20,759 bases of DNA, taken from contig VGWY01000014.1 of the NCBI GenBank assembly GCA_016873575.1, forward strand, positions 1 to 20,759. The letters are read 5' to 3'. Both the position numbers and the translations under genes were made by a program. The notes below the pieces were generated by a model. The model was given only the letters and a program-made list of their open reading frames with translations. It had not been told where the DNA came from and did no database searches. Below, one piece after another: positions 6,841 to 12,122 of this stretch. How positions within the stretch are numbered: the first letter of the stretch is position 1; every line of letters begins with the position of its first letter. This DNA comes from Nitrospira sp. (GTDB lineage Bacteria; Nitrospirota; Thermodesulfovibrionia; Thermodesulfovibrionales; SM23-35).

Positions 6841-7921
6841 CAGCAGATGGGGGAGAGAATGTCCCTTCTGCCTCTTCCATTCGCATCTTTGAGTACTCAG
6901 TTTCGCTTAATATATCAATGTCCCAGCCAGTAATCTTCATCGCAAGCCTCACATTTTGTCCCTTCTTCCCTATTGCCAGTGAGAGCTGGCTGTCAGCAAC
7001 AACCACCATGGCTGTTTTATCCTCCTCATTAATCCCTATCCTGTCAATTGTTGCAGGACTCAATGCACGCGCAATGAGGAGTCTTGGGTCATCTGACCAT
7101 GGGATAATATCTATTCTTTCTCCTCTGAGTTCACGAACGATTGATTGTACCCTTGTGCCCTTCATTCCTACACAAGCACCAACAGGGTCGATCGCCGTAT
7201 TCTTTGAATATACTGTCAGTTTGGTCTTCTCACCTGGTTCCCTGACTATATCTTTAATGACGACAAGTCCTTCATGAATTTCAGGAACCTCCATCTTGAA
7301 TAAAGCAGCAACAAATTGCGGATTGGTCCTCGATAGGATAATCACAGGGCCTTTCGTTGAAATTCGCACATCTTCAATAAATGCCCTGACTGTATCACCC
7401 CGTTTCAGGTTCTCATTCGGAAGGGTCTCTCGTATCGGAAGCATTGCCTCTGTTTTCCCTATATTCAGAAAATAAACCCCTTTCTCCTTTCTCATAACGA
7501 TACCGCTGACGACCTGTCCCACTTTATTCTTGAACTCATTATAGATCACATCTCTTTCTGCTTCCCTCACCTTTTGAAAGATAACCTGTTTTGCTGTCTG
7601 TGCCGCAATCCTGCTGAAATCATGAAGATCTAAGGGTAGATTGACGGAATCTCTTTCCTTCGTATCAGGGAACATCTTCCTGGCGTCTTCAAGAGATATT
7701 TCCTCGTTCCTGTTTGATACTTTTGAGACAATCTTTTTTGTTTCAAAAACACTGATGTTGCAGGTCTTCGGATCTATGATGAGATCAACGTTTGTTCTGC
7801 CACCAAACTTTTTTCTCGTGGCAGAAAGGAGTGCGGACCGCAGGGCCTCAAGTAAAATTTCCCTCGATATACCCTTCTCTCTGCTTATCTGGTCTACGAC
7901 ATAACAGAGTTCTTTCGTCAT
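6833..7921 (-). CDS. nusA: Transcription elongation/termination factor NusA
   Basis: A 362-residue RNA polymerase-associated factor acting in pausing, termination and antitermination. It has the N-terminal polymerase-binding domain (1-130), S1 domain (about 134-198, GQVVSGIVMRKEKGVYFL), KH1 with the GxxG-type VGMKGTRVQS near 251, and KH2 with AIGKKGQNVR near 316. The two C-terminal acidic repeats of the 495-residue E. coli protein are absent, as in many other phyla. The ATG overlaps the TGA of rimP in ATGA, and its own end overlaps recG. The gene pair rimP-nusA is conserved across bacteria; infB, which often follows, is replaced here by recG. Confidence 0.97.
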   Translation of the reverse strand: MTKELCYVVDQISREKGISREILLEALRSALLSATRKKFGGRTNVDLIIDPKTCNISVFETKKIVSKVSNRNEEISLEDARKMFPDTKERDSVNLPLDLHDFSRIAAQTAKQVIFQKVREAERDVIYNEFKNKVGQVVSGIVMRKEKGVYFLNIGKTEAMLPIRETLPNENLKRGDTVRAFIEDVRISTKGPVIILSRTNPQFVAALFKMEVPEIHEGLVVIKDIVREPGEKTKLTVYSKNTAIDPVGACVGMKGTRVQSIVRELRGERIDIIPWSDDPRLLIARALSPATIDRIGINEEDKTAMVVVADSQLSLAIGKKGQNVRLAMKITGWDIDILSETEYSKMRMEEAEGTFSPPSADG

Positions 7922-8373
7922 TTGAACTCAACCTCTATCCTTGCATTTGATATCTTTTCAAAAGGTATCTCAATCTCTCTTTCATTGACGAATACCCTGA
8001 TATTGCTATCATGAATCCCGATAATTCGCCCTATAAAAAAATTCCTGTTTTCTATTTCTTCAACAGTGACAATGCGTATGAGCTTGCCTCTATTTTTCTC
8101 AAAATCCTTGATATTCCTCAACGGTCTATCTATTCCCGGTGATGAAACCTCCAATGTATATGGTCCATGAATAACATCCTCAACATCAAGAAGTGCCTCT
8201 AAGCTCCTGCTGAACCTTTCACAGTCATCTATTGTAATACCTTCATCCTTGTCAATGGTAATTCTGAGCAATAACCTGCCTCTTCCTAAGAGCTCTATGT
8301 CGAATATTTCTATCCGCTGCTCATCCGCAACCTGCTGTGCACATTTTAAAACCCTGTTTTTTATGTTGTTCAT
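7918..8373 (-). CDS. rimP: Ribosome maturation factor RimP
   Basis: A 151-residue protein needed for maturation of the 30S subunit. It has the RimP N-terminal alpha/beta domain (IEIFDIELLGRGRLLLRITI, DDCERFSRSLEALLD, YTLEVSSPGIDRPL) and the C-terminal SH3-like barrel starting near residue 95. The motif SSPGIDRPL is a family hallmark. The frame is open six codons further upstream from a TTG (8391), but that codon lies in a hairpin, and the ATG at 8371-8373 gives an N-terminus (MNNIKNRV) of normal length; it is preferred. It couples to nusA by ATGA overlap. Confidence 0.95.
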   Translation of the reverse strand: MNNIKNRVLKCAQQVADEQRIEIFDIELLGRGRLLLRITIDKDEGITIDDCERFSRSLEALLDVEDVIHGPYTLEVSSPGIDRPLRNIKDFEKNRGKLIRIVTVEEIENRNFFIGRIIGIHDSNIRVFVNEREIEIPFEKISNARIEVEFK

Positions 8374-8390
8374 AAATTCCCATGAAAACA

Positions 8391-8413
8391 AAAGAGTGGG
8401 AAACCCACTCTTT
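8391..8413 (-). terminator. Perfect hairpin with U-rich tail just upstream of rimP (leader terminator or attenuator)
   Basis: A 10-bp perfect stem AAAGAGTGGG / CCCACTCTTT with a 3-base loop. On the minus strand it is followed by TGTTTTC, so it resembles an intrinsic terminator placed 17 bases before the rimP start. It could end leftover lipoprotein transcripts or attenuate the rimP-nusA operon. No plus-strand gene reads into it from the left. Confidence 0.6.
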
Positions 8414-8470
8414 TACAAAAAAACAACTACCTAAATTGTTAAAATAATACCAGCTTTTTGCTCAAAAATC

Positions 8471-8506
8471 AATTTCAGGGATGGGTGATTCCCCATCCCT
8501 GAAATT
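8471..8506 (-). terminator. Intrinsic terminator of the lipoprotein gene
   Basis: A perfect 15-bp inverted repeat, aatttcagggatggg (8471-8485) with cccatccctgaaatt (8492-8506), around a 6-base loop. On the minus strand it is followed by GATTTTTG, giving a U-run. It starts 8 bases after the lipoprotein stop codon. Confidence 0.9.
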
Positions 8507-8514
8507 CCAACAAT

Positions 8515-8712
8515 CTACTTGTGAGGTGCTGGTGCTGGTGCTGGGGCTGGTGCTTCAGCCGGCTTCTCTGGTGCCGGAGCTGGTGCTGGTGCCGGTGCCG
8601 GTGCCTCCGCTGGTTTTGGTGCCTCTGGCTTTGGTGTTTCAGCCTTCTGACAGCCCATAGCAAATACTACAAGCAGCATAAATGATAAGACCAATGCTAA
8701 AATCTTCTTCAC
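8515..8712 (-). CDS. Small Pro/Ala-repeat lipoprotein
   Basis: A 65-residue protein with a lipoprotein signal peptide (MKKILALVLSFMLLVVFAMGC, residues 1-21). Cys21 would be lipidated after cleavage at a slightly atypical lipobox (Ala-Met-Gly-Cys). The mature 45 residues are almost only Pro, Ala, Glu and Lys, in PAPAPA and PKPAEAP repeats, without a folded domain. Such chains are extended and flexible, like periplasmic spacer segments. The start is GTG at 8710-8712 with a perfect ribosome binding site AAGGAGGTGA about nine bases upstream. It is a monocistronic unit with its own promoter (8782-8811) and terminator (8471-8506). High expression is inferred from those signals; the function is unknown. 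Confidence 0.85.
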   Translation of the reverse strand: MKKILALVLSFMLLVVFAMGCQKAETPKPEAPKPAEAPAPAPAPAPAPEKPAEAPAPAPAPAPHK

Positions 8713-8781
8713 TAACTGTCACCTCCTTCCAAAATAATGTATTGAGCAGCCCTCCATGAGACAATCCTTTTTTACTGCTCT

Positions 8782-8811
8782 ATTATATTCAGCAGCTTAT
8801 AGCTGCATCAA
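8782..8811 (-). promoter_or_regulatory. Sigma-70-type promoter of the lipoprotein gene, with palindrome in the spacer
   Basis: On the minus strand the -35 is TTGATG (8806-8811) and the -10 is a perfect TATAAT (8782-8787), separated by 18 bases. Within the spacer, gcagct-tat-agctgc (8792-8806) is a perfect 6-bp inverted repeat and could be an operator. The predicted transcript would begin near 8775, leaving a leader of about 60 bases. Confidence 0.7.
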
Positions 8812-8924
8812 GACATTATAACACAATAACACAAAATCTTTATGAACGACAAATTGTAAGAATTTTATACCCATGAATTTATAAAAATCAAGATATTTTT
8901 GTATCTTGGCCTGAATCCGTGATT

Positions 8925-8930
8925 TATAAT
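8925..8930 (+). promoter_or_regulatory. Putative -10 element of the ppx-korBC operon
   Basis: A perfect TATAAT ends only 8 bases before the ppx ATG. The -35 position (tatctt) is a poor match. A start about 7 bases downstream would give an almost leaderless mRNA, consistent with no visible Shine-Dalgarno. A short inverted repeat caagata/tatcttg lies at 8889-8908. Confidence 0.4.
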
Positions 8931-8938
8931 AATATCAA

Positions 8939-9883
8939 ATGCCATATGCATCAATTGACATAGGATCAAACACACTCAGGCTTCTGATCGGTGAAATTCA
9001 AAAAAACAACAGGATTGTTGATATATGTTCACAAAGAGAGATAACCCGGTTAGCTGATGGTGTTGATAAAACAGGAAGACTCATGGATGAAAACATGGGA
9101 GCATCCTTGGCTGTCCTGAAAGAATTCTCATCCCTTATTTCAAGGCATAAAGTCACGCATGTAAAGGCAGTCGCGACAAGTGCCCTCAGGGAGTCTTCAA
9201 ACTCAGACATATTTATCCAGAAAGCATTAGCCGACACAGGTATCTCAATAGAGGTTATATCCGGCAAAAAAGAGGCTGAACTCACTATGAAAGGTATTTT
9301 TTCATCCCTTCCTGACCCATTTCTTATGACTCAACATTCAGCATTCATTGTTGATATTGGTGGTGGAAGTACTGAGTGGATCCTCTGTAAAGGACAACAT
9401 CCGGTTGATATGGGAAGCATCCCTCTTGGCGTAATTAAACTGTATGGAAATTGTGTGAAAACAGATCCTGTCTCGGAGGATGATATTGCAGCATTGAACC
9501 GGGAGATGGTGCCGGTTTTAGAAAACCTACAAATCAAAATAGAACAACATAGAAGAGATACAAAAACATACTTTATAGGGACTGCCGGGACATTTACGAC
9601 CCTTGCCTCTCTTGACCTGAAACTCGATACATATGCGAGAGAAAAAATACATCTCCATAGAATTCCGCTGCAGAGGTTGAAGGATATCAGGAAGAAACTG
9701 TTCGCCCTTTCGCTTGAGGAAAGGAAAAAACTAAAAGGACTGGAACCCGGACGGGCAGACTTGATTATCCCCGGCATACAATTTACAATTAACATAATGG
9801 ACTGTTTTTTATTAGATGAATTAATCGTAAGCGATTATGGTCTGCTCGAGGGTATACTGCTGGAGATTCCTGAAGAAGAATGA
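8939..9883 (+). CDS. ppx: Ppx/GppA-family phosphatase (exopolyphosphatase or pppGpp phosphohydrolase)
   Basis: A 314-residue sugar-kinase/Hsp70-fold phosphatase that removes terminal phosphate from polyphosphate and/or pppGpp. It shows the N-terminal phosphate loop DIGSNTLRLL (7-16), the middle VATSALRES motif, the second phosphate loop VDIGGGSTEW (about 143-152) and GTAGTFTTLA (about 218-227). It has the short, two-domain form without the C-terminal HD-type extension of E. coli Ppx. Family members of this size include both polyphosphatases and GppA-like enzymes, so the substrate is undecided. Its stop overlaps the next gene in ATGA, making it the first gene of an operon with OFOR subunits. 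Confidence 0.93.
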   Translation: MPYASIDIGSNTLRLLIGEIQKNNRIVDICSQREITRLADGVDKTGRLMDENMGASLAVLKEFSSLISRHKVTHVKAVATSALRESSNSDIFIQKALADTGISIEVISGKKEAELTMKGIFSSLPDPFLMTQHSAFIVDIGGGSTEWILCKGQHPVDMGSIPLGVIKLYGNCVKTDPVSEDDIAALNREMVPVLENLQIKIEQHRRDTKTYFIGTAGTFTTLASLDLKLDTYAREKIHLHRIPLQRLKDIRKKLFALSLEERKKLKGLEPGRADLIIPGIQFTINIMDCFLLDELIVSDYGLLEGILLEIPEEE

Positions 9884-10626
9884 AAAAAATATTCCAGAGA
9901 CCATCAAGCCTTAAACACGTTCCCTTCAGATTCTGTCCCGGATGTGGACATAGTCTTGTCCACAGAATGATTGGAGAGTGTATTGATGCTTTAGGCATCC
10001 GGGAAAGTGTAATAGGAATCGCACCTGTCGGATGCGCCGTATTTGCCTATGACTATTTTCGTTTCGATATCATTGAAGTTGCACATGGCAGACCTCCTGC
10101 TGTAGCAACAGGACTGAAACGTATCATGCCTGACAAGATAATATTTTCTTATCAGGGTGATGGTGACCTCGCTGCGATCGGAACAGGCGAGATAATACAT
10201 GCTGCGAACAGGGGAGAGAATATTTCAGTATTTTTTATCAATAATGCCAACTACGGAATGACCGGCGGTCAAATGGCACCCACAACGCTTCTCGGCCAGA
10301 AGACAACCACCACACCATTCGGGAGGGGCAAAGCAGATGGATACCCCCTGCACGTATCTGAACTCTTATCCACAATCGAGGGCACATCATACATTGCGAG
10401 GACATCAATAGATTCATACAAAAATCTAATGGAGACAAAAAATTCCATTGAGAAGGCATTCAGATATCAGATAGAAGAGAAAGGGTTCAGCCTTGTCGAA
10501 ATCCTCTCACCATGTCCTGTGGACTGGGGACTCACACCGAAGGACTCACTCGCATGGATTCAGAAAGAGATGATGACTGTATACCCTCTTGGAACATTCA
10601 AGGATATCGTTGAGGAGAATAAATAA
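9880..10626 (+). CDS. korB: 2-oxoacid:ferredoxin oxidoreductase, beta (thiamine diphosphate) subunit
   Basis: A 248-residue subunit holding thiamine diphosphate. The signature CPGCGH (19-24) starts the domain. GDGD (93-96) and NNANYGMTGGQ (121-131) form the Mg/thiamine diphosphate site. The C-terminal EILSPCPVDWG is usual for 2-oxoglutarate-type (Kor) enzymes. With alpha and gamma partners it would decarboxylate a 2-oxoacid to an acyl-CoA and reduce ferredoxin, in anaerobic TCA or reductive carboxylation pathways. No alpha subunit or ferredoxin subunit lies beside it. The ATG overlaps ppx. Whether the substrate is 2-oxoglutarate or another 2-oxoacid cannot be told from this subunit alone. Confidence 0.92.
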   Translation: MKKIFQRPSSLKHVPFRFCPGCGHSLVHRMIGECIDALGIRESVIGIAPVGCAVFAYDYFRFDIIEVAHGRPPAVATGLKRIMPDKIIFSYQGDGDLAAIGTGEIIHAANRGENISVFFINNANYGMTGGQMAPTTLLGQKTTTTPFGRGKADGYPLHVSELLSTIEGTSYIARTSIDSYKNLMETKNSIEKAFRYQIEEKGFSLVEILSPCPVDWGLTPKDSLAWIQKEMMTVYPLGTFKDIVEENK

Positions 10627-11184
10627 CTGGAAAACAGCATCATCATAGCAGGCTTTGGCGGTCAGGGCATACTTTTTTTCGGGAAAATCCTTGCATATGC
10701 AGCCATGCTTGAAAACAGGGAAGTAACGTGGTTCCCATCTTATGGAGCAGAGATGAGAGGAGGGACTGCGAACTGCACTGTTATTATCTCGGATGAAATG
10801 ATTGGGTCTCCCATTGTTACAAATCCCGACATATTCATCGCGATGAATGAAGAATCACTTAAGAAATTTCTGCCAAGAGTGAGTCAGAACGGCCTCCTCA
10901 TATTTGACTCGTCTCTCATACCTGATTCTCTCATGAGGACCGACATAGAATGCATCGGTGTTCCTGCGACAGATATAGCAAGTACATTGGGCAACAAAAA
11001 ATCTGCCAACATGGTGTTGCTTGGTTCATTGATTGCAAATGCCGGACTGCTCAAGGAAACATCTGTATTTGATGCCCTTGAGACCTCAATGTCCGAGAGG
11101 AGGAAGAAAACCATCGGAATAAATAAAAAATCTATTCTTAAGGGGATACGATTCATTGAAGATAAGAAAAGCAAGGATAACTGA
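10627..11184 (+). CDS. korC: 2-oxoacid:ferredoxin oxidoreductase, gamma subunit; probable CTG start
   Basis: A 185-residue gamma subunit of pyruvate/2-oxoglutarate ferredoxin oxidoreductase. The conserved N-terminal strand and loop IIIAGFGGQGILFFGK and the WFPSYGAEMRGGTANC motif identify it. The first ATG (10705) would remove the whole GFGGQG loop, so the gene must begin earlier. The only reasonable start is CTG at 10627, directly after the korB stop, with GAGGAG nine bases upstream. There is no ATG, GTG or TTG between. The frame is the same as korB, so stop readthrough to a fused beta-gamma protein is formally possible, as is a sequencing error. It overlaps the acetyltransferase gene by 29 bases. 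Confidence 0.9.
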   Translation: MENSIIIAGFGGQGILFFGKILAYAAMLENREVTWFPSYGAEMRGGTANCTVIISDEMIGSPIVTNPDIFIAMNEESLKKFLPRVSQNGLLIFDSSLIPDSLMRTDIECIGVPATDIASTLGNKKSANMVLLGSLIANAGLLKETSVFDALETSMSERRKKTIGINKKSILKGIRFIEDKKSKDN

Positions 11185-11620
11185 TCTGAAGCAGGTTCAT
11201 AAACTCATTAATAATTTTGCGCAGAAACAAGAGATGATCCCGAGGTCACTCAATGAACTCTATGAAAACGTGAGAGACTATTTTGTATGTGAAGATCATG
11301 GGAAGATATGCGGCGTGTGTGCACTGCACATCATGTGGGAAGATCTTGCAGAGATACGTTCTCTTGTGGTGGATGGAAAATATCAGGGAAAGGGTATCGG
11401 GAAAAACCTCGTAAAACAATGTCTGAAAGAGGCGCGGGTTTTAGGATTACAGAGGATATTTGCATTGACTTATCAGACTGAATTTTTTAAAAAGATGGGC
11501 TTTTCCGACATTGACAAATCAAACCTTCCTCAAAAGATATGGGGCGACTGCTTACGGTGTCCACGGTTTCCTGAATGCGAAGAACATGCAGTTATAATCA
11601 ATCTCTCAATTGCATCTTAA
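11156..11620 (+). CDS. GNAT N-acetyltransferase, ArgA-like (N-acetylglutamate synthase type)
   Basis: A 154-residue single-domain GNAT enzyme. It has an N-terminal strand IRKARITDL, the acetyl-CoA-binding loop QGKGIGKNLV (residues 79-88) and a C-terminal EFFKKMGF motif. The end WGDCLRCPRFPECEEHAV carries C-x2-C-x5-C, which is typical of the stand-alone ArgA-like family proposed to make N-acetylglutamate for arginine synthesis. The start is TTG at 11156-11158 with AAGGGG about ten bases before it; no better start exists. It overlaps korC and is the last gene of the operon. Its 3' end overlaps the convergent surA-like gene by 23 bases. The substrate assignment is by family resemblance. Confidence 0.82.
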   Translation: MKIRKARITDLKQVHKLINNFAQKQEMIPRSLNELYENVRDYFVCEDHGKICGVCALHIMWEDLAEIRSLVVDGKYQGKGIGKNLVKQCLKEARVLGLQRIFALTYQTEFFKKMGFSDIDKSNLPQKIWGDCLRCPRFPECEEHAVIINLSIAS

Positions 11621-12122
11621 TATAAGCCTTTTGTTTTAGTTCCTCAATTTCTCTTTTCAAACGTTGGTTCATCTCTTTTTCGATAAGGTATTTCTCAATT
11701 TCTTCCCTCACAGCTTCAAAGTCTCTCCCTTGAAAATCTTCGGGGTGTCTTTGATAAAAATCGGTTACCTCTTCCTCTTTTATTTTTATGAGTGGCCTTA
11801 TTTTAAGATCAATATATTCTTTCATAAGCGCATCATCTGATAATGCTTCTAACCTGAGTTTTTTCGCCTCTCTCAGCAGAAGCAGCCGATTGACCATGGT
11901 ATGCAAGACCTCATCTCTGGTAATATTTGGATTTACCCTGATTGTCTCAACATATGTCTCCTCTAATTCACTCAGCGTGATTGCAGTATTATCAACAAAT
12001 GCAACGACACGATCCTTTATTTCAGCAGTGCAAAATGAACAATGGACAATGGACAATGAAAAAATAATGATTTGTAAAATTTGAAATTTGAAATTTGAAA
12101 TTTGAAATTTCTTAAAACGCAT
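11598..12122 (-). CDS. Exported SurA-N-terminal-like chaperone protein, no PPIase domain
   Basis: A 174-residue protein with a signal peptide (about 1-33, probable cleavage after CTA before EIKDR). The mature part begins RVVAFVDNTAITLSELEE, the usual opening of SurA/PrsA-type chaperones. A helical chaperone domain follows (VLHTMVNRLLLLREAKK, EEEVTDFYQRHPEDF). The parvulin PPIase domain is absent, so it would act as a periplasmic holdase for outer-membrane proteins. The ATG at 12120-12122 overlaps the bamA stop by 11 bases and is preferred over a start 23 codons upstream. Most of the signal peptide is encoded by two heptamer tracts. Context after tamB and bamA supports outer-membrane biogenesis. 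Confidence 0.82.
   Translation of the reverse strand: MRFKKFQISNFKFQILQIIIFSLSIVHCSFCTAEIKDRVVAFVDNTAITLSELEETYVETIRVNPNITRDEVLHTMVNRLLLLREAKKLRLEALSDDALMKEYIDLKIRPLIKIKEEEVTDFYQRHPEDFQGRDFEAVREEIEKYLIEKEMNQRLKREIEELKQKAYIKMQLRD
12034..12110. repeat. Two heptanucleotide tandem tracts inside a signal-peptide coding region
   Basis: 12034-12054 holds three units of aatgRac (aatgaac, aatggac, aatggac) plus a partial fourth. 12077-12110 holds four perfect aaatttg units and a six-base partial. Both lie in the signal peptide of the SurA-like gene. Confidence 0.85.

Noticed and set aside
8475..8663. 62-aa His/Gln-rich minus-strand ORF
   Set aside because: It is the shifted-frame shadow of the Pro/Ala repeat of the lipoprotein and runs into the terminator; it has no ribosome binding site.
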